This document shows, in pieces, positions 8,574-16,722 of a stretch of 64,000 bases of DNA. Both the position numbers and the translations under genes were made by a program. This stretch comes from Methylocystis sp. Sn-Cys (GTDB lineage: Bacteria > Pseudomonadota > Alphaproteobacteria > Rhizobiales > Beijerinckiaceae). Location: assembly GCF_016745395.1 (NCBI RefSeq), contig NZ_JAERVJ010000007.1, positions 174,204 through 238,203 of the forward strand, written 5' to 3'. The notes beneath the pieces were generated by a model. The model worked only from the letters and a program-made list of their open reading frames with translations, had not been told where the DNA came from and ran no database searches. Positions within the stretch are counted from its first letter, which is position 1. Every line of letters starts with the position of its first letter.

Positions 8574-8774
8574 ATGGCGCTCGCGAAGTCGAAAATTGCT
8601 CCGGCAGTCTTTTGGATCGGTTTCCTCGCTTTGGGCTTCGTTTCCAGCTTCGCCGAGCCCGGCAAGCAACATAAGGCCCTTGCTTCAGGGAAGCAGCGGC
8701 CCGCCGTCGACGCCCTCCTGGTGGAGACCGACAACCGGCCGGCGCCGAAACCCAGCCTCGCGAGACAAAATTAG
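8574..8774 (+). CDS. Small secreted or membrane-anchored protein (66 aa), unknown function
   Basis: ATG 8574 is preceded by a strong GGGAGGA ribosome-binding site. The product has one hydrophobic segment (APAVFWIGFLALGFVSSFA) that could be a signal peptide or anchor, then a short basic Pro-rich tail. It is divergent from the MocR gene (246 bp apart) and opens a run of tiny membrane-protein genes. No family recognised. Confidence 0.5.
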   Translation: MALAKSKIAPAVFWIGFLALGFVSSFAEPGKQHKALASGKQRPAVDALLVETDNRPAPKPSLARQN

Positions 8775-8797
8775 TCGCGGCCGCAAGGAAGCGGGTC

Positions 8798-8887
8798 ATG
8801 AGCCATGCCGCCGCTTTTCTTCTGTTACTGACGCTGGAGCTCGCGAGCATTCTGACGCTCTGGCTCGTCGCCACTCTCGCTGGTTGA
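8798..8887 (+). CDS. 29-residue single-helix membrane microprotein
   Basis: The frame from ATG 8798 reads MSHAAAFLLLLTLELASI and continues as a hydrophobic helix to a TGA ending at 8887. AAGGA lies about 8 nt upstream. Nearly the whole peptide is a membrane segment. It follows the 66-residue gene by 23 bp. Too short for homology; supported by the ribosome-binding site, composition and neighbours. Confidence 0.4.
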   Translation: MSHAAAFLLLLTLELASILTLWLVATLAG

Positions 8888-9020
8888 ACGCGCGCCCGCC
8901 TTGCCAACGGCCGGGCGCCTTGCCATATTTTTCAAAGGGGGCCGCGGAAAACGGCCGCCTCTTAGAAAGCGGCCCGGGCGCGATGGAGCGACGGGCCGTT
9001 TTGGCGAGGAGCAGGCGGAT

Positions 9021-9107
9021 ATGCCGGACGGGCTTGTGAAGGTCATTATCATCGGCTGCGTCGGCTTTTTCTTCGGCGCCGCGATTATCGGCTGGGTTTA
9101 CGGCTGA
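9021..9107 (+). CDS. 28-residue single-helix membrane microprotein
   Basis: The frame from ATG 9021 begins MPDGLVKVIIIGCVGFFFG and ends in GWVYG before a TGA, a near-ideal transmembrane helix. AGGAG at about 9007 and a purine run precede the ATG. Same strand as the two small genes upstream. Function unknown. Confidence 0.4.
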   Translation: MPDGLVKVIIIGCVGFFFGAAIIGWVYG

Positions 9108-9542
9108 ACGAGCGCTTTCCGCCCGCCGTGACAGAAGGCTAAAACTAAGTCGCCTCCGGCCGATTTGGCGCGCCGGGCTCGAGGGCGCGCTTTTCGGATA
9201 TCCGCGCGCCCTTGCGCATGTGTCTTCTTTGCAACGCCAGGGCGCCTTCACGGGGGGGAACACTGTTCCTCGCCACGGTCCAGCTTGGCCCAGGATCGCT
9301 TTGGCGTTAGCAATTTTCTCGTTTGAGAGCAGCCATTCAGCGGTCTTTCAGGGCGGGATTTGAGGGGAACCGACGGCCTGTCCCTATGGGGCGCACCCGG
9401 ACAGGCCGTCTTTCTCCCGTGCGGCGACGCAAAACAAAACCGTTGAAAAGCGCGACATTGCCGCCGCCAACGCCCCGCCTCCGTTGACAATTCGCGATCG
9501 TCTGCGTGACTCTGACGCTGGTCGGTTTGGCGGGGTCGATTG
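9108..9542. other. Gene-free 435 bp region with two strong hairpins
   Basis: No convincing gene. Holds an inverted repeat GGGCGCGC...GCGCGCCC (9183-9211) and a second at 9372-9410 (see terminator entry). It probably contains the end of the small-gene transcript and the promoter of the AraC-type gene. Confidence 0.5.
9372..9416 (+). terminator. Intrinsic-terminator-like hairpin
   Basis: A perfect 12 bp stem (GACGGCCTGTCC / GGACAGGCCGTC) with a 15 nt loop, followed by TTTCTCC on the plus strand. It could end transcripts of the microprotein genes or of an unannotated RNA; it lies about 130 bp before the AraC-type start. Confidence 0.55.
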
Positions 9543-10538
9543 ATGGGGCACAGCGACTTGCAGAAGCCCGCGCTGGGCGTCGCCACGATTCAAGCGAAAA
9601 CCCCGGAAGCCGCCGCCAAACGCCTCAGCGTCTTGTTTGGACAAGACTTGTCCGTCTCGTTCCTCGAGAACAAGGACGCATTCCGGTTGCGCTGCACGGC
9701 CGTCCGGCTGGGCAAGGCGGTATTGGTTGCAACCGAAACATCCGATGTCTTCCTTCGGCGCCCTCCATCCAACGCCGCTCTCGTCTTTGTCCCGCTGAAG
9801 GGCTCGATCTCCTATAAAATGGGTGACGGGAACTATAGTTTGGCCGCGGGGCGGAACGGCGCCATCTGGCCCCCGTTCGAAACCGTCGATATGCGGCTTC
9901 CCCAAGCCATGAGCCTGAGCCTTCATCTTCCGATGGCGGTGGCGGCGGCGCAGGCGGAAAGGCTTACCGGCCTTCCCTTCAGCGGAACGCCTTTCCACGG
10001 CATGGTGACGGCGTTCGATCTGTCCGATCCGCTCTACGCGACGCTCGCGCGCAACATGAAGCTCATCATGTCCGAGATTCTCGCTTTGGAGGCGACCGGT
10101 CTCGGCCAGCTCGCGCGCGCAGGCTATGATGAAACCCTGCAGACTCTCGCGACGGCTGCGCTGTTTCCCGCTGTCGCGCGCAAGATCAATGCGGCTGGCA
10201 GAGATACGAGCCCGCCCCCCATCCGCAAGGCCCGGGATTACATCAAGGCCCATGCGGCAGAGCCTGTGGAGTTGTCGCGGCTCGCTGCCTCGCTCGGGAT
10301 GAGCATGCGGACCTTGCAGGACAATTTCAAGAAAAGCTACGGCTGCTCGCCGCGCGACTATCTGATGGAGTGTCGTCTCGAAAATGCGCGAGACCGCCTG
10401 ACGCTCGCCGGCGACGCCGCGTCGGTGATCGAGATCGCCATGGACTGCGGCTTCCCCGACCATGGGCAGTTTTCGTCGAAATACCGGGCGCGTTACGGGG
10501 AGCTTCCCTCTCAAACGCTCAAGCGGGCGAGGGGCTGA
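9543..10538 (+). CDS. AraC family transcriptional regulator
   Basis: A 331-residue protein with a ligand-sensing N-terminal half and two C-terminal helix-turn-helix motifs of the AraC type (about 225-325): LSRLAASLGMSMRTLQDNFKK and the conserved second half VIEIAMDCGFPDHGQFSSKYR. The N-terminal region resembles the AraC-binding-like domain of RipA/TetD-type regulators, with no recognisable ligand site. ATG 9543 directly follows a TTG; no strong ribosome-binding site is seen. Target genes are unknown; a 23-residue membrane peptide gene converges with it across a hairpin. Confidence 0.9.
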   Translation: MGHSDLQKPALGVATIQAKTPEAAAKRLSVLFGQDLSVSFLENKDAFRLRCTAVRLGKAVLVATETSDVFLRRPPSNAALVFVPLKGSISYKMGDGNYSLAAGRNGAIWPPFETVDMRLPQAMSLSLHLPMAVAAAQAERLTGLPFSGTPFHGMVTAFDLSDPLYATLARNMKLIMSEILALEATGLGQLARAGYDETLQTLATAALFPAVARKINAAGRDTSPPPIRKARDYIKAHAAEPVELSRLAASLGMSMRTLQDNFKKSYGCSPRDYLMECRLENARDRLTLAGDAASVIEIAMDCGFPDHGQFSSKYRARYGELPSQTLKRARG

Positions 10539-10586
10539 CGCAGGGACGCCGCCACTCGAAATCGGCCTAAAGATTCGACAAGGCTG

Positions 10587-10622
10587 AAAAACAGAAGACC
10601 GCCAGCGCTCCCACGCTGGCGG
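10587..10622 (-). terminator. Intrinsic terminator of the 23-residue peptide gene
   Basis: A 9 bp stem CCGCCAGCG/CGCTGGCGG (10599-10607 and 10614-10622) is followed, reading the minus strand, by TCTTCTGTTTTTC. Orientation and the T-tract point to termination of a minus-strand transcript, exactly what the tiny gene at 10670-10741 needs. Confidence 0.65.
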
Positions 10623-10669
10623 CCTGGAAACCGGACCGCTCGCGGCCGGTCATCCGCTTACCGACGCGA

Positions 10670-10741
10670 TTAGAGGCGCGTCAGAGTCACAGCGGAGATG
10701 ACGATCATAGCCAACATGCAAGCGGGAATCAGCCAACCCAT
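10670..10741 (-). CDS. 23-residue membrane microprotein with strong RBS and terminator
   Basis: Minus-strand ATG 10741 begins MGWLIPACMLAMIVISAV and ends TLTRL before TAA. An excellent GGGAGG lies 6 nt upstream of the ATG and an intrinsic terminator lies 48 bp downstream of the stop, so this looks like a complete stand-alone unit. The peptide is one transmembrane helix with a positive C-terminal end. No family recognised. Confidence 0.5.
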   Translation of the reverse strand: MGWLIPACMLAMIVISAVTLTRL

Positions 10742-10934
10742 TTGAACCTCCCTCTGGGAAACGCCATTAAAGGCGTCGTTTTTGCTGCTTTATGCGTCGG
10801 GCAGTACACCGGAGGGCCTGCTCTTTGTCAAGCCCCAACACGCCTAGCCAAGCTTCGCCGACGCGCCGAGAAGCCTACCCCCTCCCGGCAAGTCCCTGCC
10901 TCGCACACCGTCGGGGCGCAATTTTGCATCATCG

Positions 10935-11228
10935 TCATAATTCCTTCGGCCATTCCTGGGCGGCGTGCATTACGGTCAGTATCTCAACGTCGTTCCGCGT
11001 GACGCGATAGGGGATAATGTATGGGATGTCTGCGAGCACCAGTTCACGGGTGCCGGTCAGGCGGCCCGTGCGTCCCATGGCGGGGTGTTCGGCAAGAGAA
11101 TCCACAGCCGAAACGATCCGCGCCACAACGCGCGCCGCGGCGGCGGGATTGTCCTTGAGGAAATACGCGCCGATCTGGTCGAGCCGTCGCAAGGCCCGCT
11201 TGGTCCAACGGATAGTTCGGTGGCTCAT
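10935..11228 (-). CDS. RelE/ParE-family toxin
   Basis: A 97-residue ParE-type toxin: IRWTKRALRRLDQIGAYF at the N-terminus, a central helix ending EHPAMGRTGRL, then the strands RELVLADIPYIIPYRV and DVEILTVMHAAQEWP that complete the RelE fold. ParE toxins usually poison gyrase while RelE toxins cleave mRNA; this one looks ParE-like but the target is inferred. The start overlaps the antitoxin stop by 4 nt (ATGA), so the pair is translationally coupled. Confidence 0.9.
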   Translation of the reverse strand: MSHRTIRWTKRALRRLDQIGAYFLKDNPAAAARVVARIVSAVDSLAEHPAMGRTGRLTGTRELVLADIPYIIPYRVTRNDVEILTVMHAAQEWPKEL

Positions 11229-11485
11229 GCCTGCCGGGCAGGCTTCACATATTTGGCGATAACCTGCGCCAGTTCGGCGCTAGTGGCGAAGTCCCCGCGC
11301 TCAGCGTCGGCCAGTCCGGCCTCGATCTCTGCGAGCTGCCACGCTTCGCGCTCCACAAAGTCCTCGATCGCCTGCGCCGCGACAAAGGAGCGGGGGCGGT
11401 CGAGTTTCTCGGCCAGCTTGTCGAGCTTGGCGGCCGTTGCGTCCGGCACTCGGACAGTGAAGGCGGTCACGGGCTTAGCTTTCAT
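11225..11485 (-). CDS. Ribbon-helix-helix (CopG/Arc-type) antitoxin
   Basis: 86 residues from ATG 11485. The N-terminus (AFTVRVPDATAAKLDKLAEKL, then RPRSFVAAQAIEDFVERE) is a ribbon-helix-helix DNA-binding domain; the acidic tail (AEIEAGLADAERGDF) would wrap the toxin. First gene of the antitoxin-toxin pair. The frame is open further upstream but ATG 11485 fits the fold. An inverted repeat just upstream is the likely autoregulatory operator. Confidence 0.88.
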   Translation of the reverse strand: MKAKPVTAFTVRVPDATAAKLDKLAEKLDRPRSFVAAQAIEDFVEREAWQLAEIEAGLADAERGDFATSAELAQVIAKYVKPARQA

Positions 11486-11486
11486 T

Positions 11487-11511
11487 GGTTCACTTTGATT
11501 ATGGGTGAATC
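11487..11511. promoter_or_regulatory. Candidate operator of the toxin-antitoxin pair
   Basis: GGTTCAC and GTGAATC (6 of 7 complementary) separated by 11 bp, ending 1 bp before the antitoxin ATG. Position and symmetry suit binding of the RHH antitoxin. Confidence 0.45.
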
Positions 11512-11678
11512 TATTTGGCGCCGTCAACGGATTTCCTGACATGGAGCAAGGCCCACACTTGGGCCTTGGTCGGGCCGCTTAGAATTCATCAGAACAAACG
11601 GCCTCGACGCGCGTTGCACGCCATTACCCGCCCCTAGCAGGCGCGGCGTTCCGCCCGCGCCGCCGGATGGAGACCGCA

Positions 11679-13097
11679 ATGCGTGCCAGGCTTCTACTCT
11701 CCGTCGCCATTACGGCGCTGTCTCTCGGGATGCCCCAGAGCTATGCGCAAAACCCCGCTCGCGACCAGCCGGGCGGCGAGCCGCAAAAGCCTGCGCAGGC
11801 GGAGCCTGCGGCGCGCCCGCAAAAGCCGGACGAACAAGGCGCGCGGGAGCGTCGTGGCGAGATGCAGAGCCGGGAGCGCGGCGAGGCGAAAGGCGAGCGG
11901 GAGGCAGCCTCCCCCGGCGCAAATGAGTCGGCGGAGAAAGCCGCGCGCCAGGAGGAGCGCCATCCCGAACAGCGCGGCGCCGCCGTGAAGCACGGCGAGA
12001 AAAAGGGCGAAAAACACGGCGCCGCCAACGAGAATCTCGACCGGACGCCGGGCGCGCAAACCGAACGGCGGCGTGAGCATGGCGCAAAACAAACGCCAGC
12101 CGGCCAGCCCGGCGCCGAAACGCGCGGCTCGAAGGCCGAAACGCAGGGCGCCAAAGAGGCCGAGAAACAGGACAAGACCGGCCGCGCCGGCTCCGCGGCC
12201 ACAGAGGATGAGCGACGCGGAGAAAGAGCGGCCGGCGCCGAGGAGCGGAGCAGAAGCGCGACCGAACAACGGACCCCCGGCGCCGAACAGCGCGCTCCCG
12301 GCGCGGCCGAACGCGCGCCCGGGCAGGAAAGGACCGGCGAGGAGACGAAGCGCGGCGCGGAAGCGACCCAGGGCGGCCGCGTGCAGGGACGCGAAACCTA
12401 CGGTTACGCCGGACGGGAGGCCCAGCGCGGCGGCGTCCAGCTTGATGCGCGCCAGGAAAGCCGCGTGCGCGACATCATCGAGCAGCGCGGCGGACGCCGA
12501 ATCTCCCGCACTGATTTCGACGTTCGGATCGGCGCCATTGCGCCGCCCAGTGTCGCCTTCGCCCCGCTTCCTCCGGAAGTCGTCTCCATCGTTCCGCAGT
12601 ACCGCGGCTTTGATTACGTGATGGTGGAGGATCAGATCGCGATCATCGATCCGAACGATCGCCGGGTCGTCAGCATGCTCGACGTCGGCGGCGGGCCGAT
12701 GCCCGGCGGCCCAGCCTATGAAGAACGGGGGGGCCGTTATGGCGGCGGCGCTTATGAACGGCGCGACGGCGGCCGCCAGGCGCAACGCGGCGGCTATGGC
12801 CGGCGGGAGCGTGGCGGCGAAGCCTATGGCTACGCCCCGCGCGTGCGACTGGACGCCCGCCAGGAACGCACGCTTTACCGCGGCGTGATGAGACAGGCGC
12901 GCGAGAATTTGCGGCAGGTCTGCGTCCATGTCGGCGACCGCGTGCCGGATTACGTCGATCTCGCCCCCGTGCCCCGCAACGTCGCTCTCGATGCGCCGGA
13001 TGTCGAACGCTACGACTACTTCGTTCTCAACGATCAGGTCGTGCTCGTCGATCCCGACAGCCACGTCGTCGTGGACATCATCGAGGAGCCGAGGTGA
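11679..13097 (+). CDS. Secreted charged protein with two DUF1236 domains
   Basis: Signal peptide (RLLLSVAITALSLGMPQSYA), then about 220 residues of low-complexity Glu/Arg/Ala/Gln/Gly sequence, then two copies of a DUF1236-type domain. The first starts QLDARQESRVRDII and ends IAIIDPNDRRVVSMLD; the second starts RLDARQERTLYRGVM and ends VVLVDPDSHVVVDII, the two being separated by a Gly/Arg/Tyr-rich linker. DUF1236 proteins are periplasmic or outer-surface proteins of Hyphomicrobiales with no known activity. ATG 11679 has GGAG 6 nt upstream; the in-frame ATG 11667 is less likely. A strong terminator follows. Confidence 0.85.
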   Translation: MRARLLLSVAITALSLGMPQSYAQNPARDQPGGEPQKPAQAEPAARPQKPDEQGARERRGEMQSRERGEAKGEREAASPGANESAEKAARQEERHPEQRGAAVKHGEKKGEKHGAANENLDRTPGAQTERRREHGAKQTPAGQPGAETRGSKAETQGAKEAEKQDKTGRAGSAATEDERRGERAAGAEERSRSATEQRTPGAEQRAPGAAERAPGQERTGEETKRGAEATQGGRVQGRETYGYAGREAQRGGVQLDARQESRVRDIIEQRGGRRISRTDFDVRIGAIAPPSVAFAPLPPEVVSIVPQYRGFDYVMVEDQIAIIDPNDRRVVSMLDVGGGPMPGGPAYEERGGRYGGGAYERRDGGRQAQRGGYGRRERGGEAYGYAPRVRLDARQERTLYRGVMRQARENLRQVCVHVGDRVPDYVDLAPVPRNVALDAPDVERYDYFVLNDQVVLVDPDSHVVVDIIEEPR

Positions 13098-13104
13098 TCG
13101 GAGC

Positions 13105-13140
13105 GGCGCCGGGCCTTCCCGCCCGGCGCCGGCTCTTTCG
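13105..13140 (+). terminator. Intrinsic terminator after the DUF1236 gene
   Basis: A perfect 10 bp GC-rich stem GGCGCCGGGC/GCCCGGCGCC with a 6 nt loop, followed by GGCTCTTTC, 7 nt after the stop codon. The rest of the 311 bp gap to 13408 holds a degenerate repeat scrap near 13258 and an operator-like palindrome. Confidence 0.65.
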
Positions 13141-13354
13141 ACCTTCCGCGATGGGGAGGACAAGAGAGGAGAGAGCGCTTTTTATGTCTCGACGCTCGTG
13201 TCGTCCCCTGCGACGCAGAACCAAATTGGCGGGACCGCCGAACGCTCCGTAAAACGCATGTCATTCCCGGCTCGAGCCGAAGCATCAGCTAAGCAATACT
13301 AGCAAAAGCCCCGCAATTTACAGGCACTTTTTAGTGTCTTCGGCGCTGGAGCTT

Positions 13355-13377
13355 GTGTAAGCTCTTGCGACTTACAC
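13355..13377. promoter_or_regulatory. Perfect 7-bp inverted repeat upstream of the MEDS kinase
   Basis: GTGTAAG, 9 bp spacer, CTTACAC, ending 31 bp before the GTG start at 13409. Looks like a dimeric regulator site; the regulator is unknown. Confidence 0.45.
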
Positions 13378-13408
13378 CCGGCATTCGCGTAGTGAGTAGG
13401 GGAAGACG

Positions 13409-15136
13409 GTGGACGATTATACGCGCGATTACCCTCGCGATTTGCGATATGAACCGCCACGGAAATCCGGCCTCGAGACCGTCGGCGATCTGCCGTGGGG
13501 CACGCATTTCTGCCTTTTGTACAACGACGCCGAGCAGCTCCTCGAGATCCTGATCCCCTATTTCGCCGAGGGGCTTGCCGCCAACGAGTTTTGCATGTGG
13601 GTGACGTCCGAGCTGGTCGACGTCGAGCAAGCTAAAGCAGCGCTGAGAGCGGCCGTTCCCGACCTCGACGCCTTCATCCTGTCCGGCCAGCTCGAAATCA
13701 CGAGCTACGCCGACTGGTATATCCAGAACGGCCGGTTCGACGGCGACCGCGTGCTGCGCGCATGGGTAGATAAGCTGGCGTCCGCAGAGCAGCGCGGCTT
13801 CGAGGGCCTGCGCCTGACCGGCGATACTTTCTGGCTCGAGAAAGTGGCGTGGCAGGGTTTCATCCACTACGAGTCCATGGTCGATCGCGAGATCGGCTCG
13901 AAGCGCATGCTCGCTTTGTGCGCCTATCCATTGCCGTCATGCAATCCGAGCGAGATTTTCGACATCATCGCCAATCACGATTTTGCGGTGATCAACGAGA
14001 ACGGTCGCTGGCTGTCGTTCAAAAGCGCCAATCGGGGACGCATGGGGCGCGCCTTGCGCGAAAGCCAAAGGCGGCAACATGCGATCCTGGAAACTGTCCA
14101 AGACGCCATCATCGCTTTCGACGCCGCCGGTTCGATCTACTCGATCAACCCCGCCGGCGCGGCCATGTTTGGCTATGGCGAGGACGAGCTGCTGGGCGAG
14201 GACATCTGCGCCGTCCTTCCGGAAAAATGGGCGACGGATTTCGACCTGCACAAAATCCGGGGCAGCAAGGAGACGCGAGGCCGACGCAAAAATGGCGAGC
14301 TGTTCCCGGCCGAAATCGCTTTGGCCGCGACGCGCCATGACAACGCGCCCCTTTTCGTCGGCAGCGTCCGCGACTTGTCCGAGAAACATCGGGCCGAGAC
14401 CCGCCTCAAGCAAATTCAGATCGATCGTCTGGCTGCGATGGGCGGCATTGCGGCGGGGCTCGCCCACGAACTCAACCAGCCCCTCTCGGCGATGAAAACC
14501 TATCTCAAGGTGGCCGAGCGCCTGATCGAGATTCCGCCCGAGAAGCGTCAGCTCAAAATCGAGGAAGCGCTCGCGCGCGCCTCGGCGCAAGTGGAGCGCG
14601 CGGGACGCATCATCAGCAGCCTGCGCGGGCTCGCCTCGCATGGCGAACCCAACAAGCTCATTCTGAGCCTCCATGAGCTTATAGAGCGCACATGCGAGTG
14701 CTTCGCGACGTCGTTCAAGGACCGCAACGCCGAGATCATTCTCGACCTCGGGGCCAGCAAGGATACGGTTCTCGTCGACGGCGTCCAGATCCAGCAGGTT
14801 CTCACCAACCTGATCAAAAACGCCAAGGAAGCGATGAGCGACTCGCGGGCCCGCCGCCTCGTCATCTCGACCTCCCTGACGGCGGACGACAGAATCCGCG
14901 TCGACATCGCAGATAATGGCCCCGGCATTCCCGACCATATCAAGAGCCAATTGTTCGAACCATCGCCCTCGACGAAGGAAGGCGGCATGGGCGTCGGGCT
15001 GCCGATGTCGCGCGTGATCATCGAAGCGCACGACGGAAAAATATGGGCGCAGCCCAATCGCGACGCAGGCGCCGTGTTCAGCTTCACATTGCCGCTGATG
15101 GACGCGCTGGGCAGCTTCGAGGAAGCTGCGGAGTAA
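13409..15136 (+). CDS. Histidine kinase with N-terminal MEDS (DcmR-type) sensor and PAS domain
   Basis: A 575-residue cytoplasmic kinase with no membrane segment. Residues about 22-190 match the MEDS domain (LPWGTHFCLLYNDAEQLLEIL...YFAEGLAANEFCMWVTSE), first described in methanogen proteins and the dichloromethane regulator DcmR. A PAS domain follows (about 225-335, ILETVQDAIIAFDAAGSIYSIN), then a HisKA domain with GGIAAGLAHELNQPLS (phospho-acceptor His353) and a HATPase domain with N box LTNLIKNAKEAM, DNGPGIP and a GVGLPMSR lid. The start is GTG with AGGGGAAGA upstream. No response regulator is adjacent. The kinase core is FixL/NtrB-like. The signal sensed is unknown. Confidence 0.9.
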   Translation: MDDYTRDYPRDLRYEPPRKSGLETVGDLPWGTHFCLLYNDAEQLLEILIPYFAEGLAANEFCMWVTSELVDVEQAKAALRAAVPDLDAFILSGQLEITSYADWYIQNGRFDGDRVLRAWVDKLASAEQRGFEGLRLTGDTFWLEKVAWQGFIHYESMVDREIGSKRMLALCAYPLPSCNPSEIFDIIANHDFAVINENGRWLSFKSANRGRMGRALRESQRRQHAILETVQDAIIAFDAAGSIYSINPAGAAMFGYGEDELLGEDICAVLPEKWATDFDLHKIRGSKETRGRRKNGELFPAEIALAATRHDNAPLFVGSVRDLSEKHRAETRLKQIQIDRLAAMGGIAAGLAHELNQPLSAMKTYLKVAERLIEIPPEKRQLKIEEALARASAQVERAGRIISSLRGLASHGEPNKLILSLHELIERTCECFATSFKDRNAEIILDLGASKDTVLVDGVQIQQVLTNLIKNAKEAMSDSRARRLVISTSLTADDRIRVDIADNGPGIPDHIKSQLFEPSPSTKEGGMGVGLPMSRVIIEAHDGKIWAQPNRDAGAVFSFTLPLMDALGSFEEAAE

Positions 15137-15370
15137 CGCCGTCTCGTCGTGAGCAGCTCGCTTGGGGCCTTGTCATTCCCGGCAGGCCAAAGGCCTGACC
15201 GGGAATCCAGAGCGCCACAATAGCGCAGGTTTTATTCACAGCCCGTCATTGCGAGCGAAGCGAAGCAATCCAGGGCGGCGATGCGGCTCTCGATTGCTTC
15301 GTCGGCTTCGCCTCCTCGCAATGACGGCGGTGACGGCGCGAGCGTCGGGAATGACAAGGAGCCAACCTAG
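15137..15370. repeat. Truncated composite element with family A and B repeats
   Basis: Starting at the kinase stop codon the sequence resembles the reversed end of the composite element (CCGTCTC...GAGCAGCTCGC, about 17 of 23 positions), then a family A half-unit (15172-15212), a family B unit (15244-15326) and an orphan GCGAGCGTCGGGAATGACA arm. The other terminal repeat was not found. Confidence 0.6.
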
Positions 15371-15390
15371 CCGACTTCTTTGATACGCGC

Positions 15391-16722
15391 CTAATCCTTT
15401 TCGCGAACGCGGTCTTTCCCGAGGAGACGCTCGCGCAGCGAGTGATAGATGGGCGGATCGTTCAGCAGCGTCGGCGCCAGCATGGCCAGGAAACAGGCGG
15501 CGAGCATCGGCAAGAGCAGGAACACGGCGCCCGTCATTTCGGTGACGAGCACAATGCCGGTGAGCGGCGCACGCACCACGGCCGTGAATAAGGCGGTCAT
15601 GCCGACAATGGCGAAGGCTTGCGGCTGAATATCGAGCCCCGGCAGCAGCAGCCCACAGACGACGCCGAAAAAGAGTCCCGCGAGTGCGCCCAAGGCAAGG
15701 AGCGGCGCAAAAATGCCGCCCGGCGTTCCCGAGCCGTAGGAAACCGAGCCGAGCCCAAATCTCAGCGCCAGCACGAAGGGCAAAAAGAACAAATCCTGCG
15801 AGCCGGTGATTGCAGCTTGCGTGAAGGCGTCGCCGCCGCCGACGAGCCCCGGCGCGAACCAGGCGAGCGCGCCGACCATTGCGCCGATCATCGCCGCCTT
15901 GTTCTCGGGAGCGAGCCGAAACCGCTCGACCGCAGAGATCGTGGCGAGCAAAACCCTGTTGTAGACGACCCCGAACAACCCCATGACCGCGCCGAGGATA
16001 AAGAACAGCGGGCCGATCGAGGCCGCAGGATAGACGAGCGCGGGAATCGTGAAATCAGGCGCGTCGCCGAGCAGCAGATGGGCGACCGCGATGGCGGTCG
16101 ACGACGCAGCCAGCGCCGCGATGGCGACGCGCTGATCGAATTTCTGGGTCAGCTCCTCCAGCACGAAGACGGCGCCCGCCATGGGCGCATTGAAGGCGGT
16201 GGCGAGCCCCGCCCCTGCCCCCGCGGCAAGCAGCGCACAATTATCCGCTTTGCTGCGCCGAAAGGCGTCGCCGGTAAGATGGCCGATGACGGCGCCCATC
16301 TGCACGCTCGGCCCTTCGCGCCCGAGCGCAAGGCCGGCGCCAATGGCGAGACAGCCGCCGAAGAATTTCACGGGCAGCAGGATGAAGGGCGCCGGCGCGG
16401 CCTCGCTATGCAGCACCGCCTCGACATGCGGAATGCCGCTCCCTGAAGCGTGCGGCGCAAAGCGGCGCACCATCCAGACGGAAATGAGCGCGGCCATGGC
16501 GCAGAGACCGACGACGACGAGAAATCCAACGATCGCCCCGCCCTGCGACCAGTGAACGATCGCGTCGCGCAAACGGTCCGCCGCCATCAGCGCCAGTCGA
16601 AACATCGCGCCCACGAGCCCCGCCAAGCCGCCGACGAGGAGCGCCAGGATCGCAAGAAAGAAAAGGCTCATTTCGCCGCTCTCGGCCGCGACCTCGCTCT
16701 CGACCTCTACGCACAGGTTCAT
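15391..16722 (-). CDS. ClC family chloride channel or chloride/proton antiporter
   Basis: A 443-residue polytopic membrane protein with the ClC selectivity motifs in order: GSGIPHVEAVL, GREGPSVQMGA and GTPGGIFAPLLALGA. There is no C-terminal CBS pair. The ATG at 16722 overlaps the stop of the upstream transglutaminase gene by 4 nt (ATGA), so it is the last gene of the four-gene amidoligase/transglutaminase operon. The first about 17 residues (MNLCVEVESEVAAESGE) are hydrophilic; MSLFF may be the true start. Whether it works as channel or antiporter cannot be decided from sequence. Confidence 0.93.
   Translation of the reverse strand: MNLCVEVESEVAAESGEMSLFFLAILALLVGGLAGLVGAMFRLALMAADRLRDAIVHWSQGGAIVGFLVVVGLCAMAALISVWMVRRFAPHASGSGIPHVEAVLHSEAAPAPFILLPVKFFGGCLAIGAGLALGREGPSVQMGAVIGHLTGDAFRRSKADNCALLAAGAGAGLATAFNAPMAGAVFVLEELTQKFDQRVAIAALAASSTAIAVAHLLLGDAPDFTIPALVYPAASIGPLFFILGAVMGLFGVVYNRVLLATISAVERFRLAPENKAAMIGAMVGALAWFAPGLVGGGDAFTQAAITGSQDLFFLPFVLALRFGLGSVSYGSGTPGGIFAPLLALGALAGLFFGVVCGLLLPGLDIQPQAFAIVGMTALFTAVVRAPLTGIVLVTEMTGAVFLLLPMLAACFLAMLAPTLLNDPPIYHSLRERLLGKDRVREKD

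Noticed and set aside
11694..13163. 489-residue frame antisense to the DUF1236 gene
   Set aside because: Low-complexity Arg/Ala/Phe shadow of a repetitive gene; the plus strand has signal peptide and domains.
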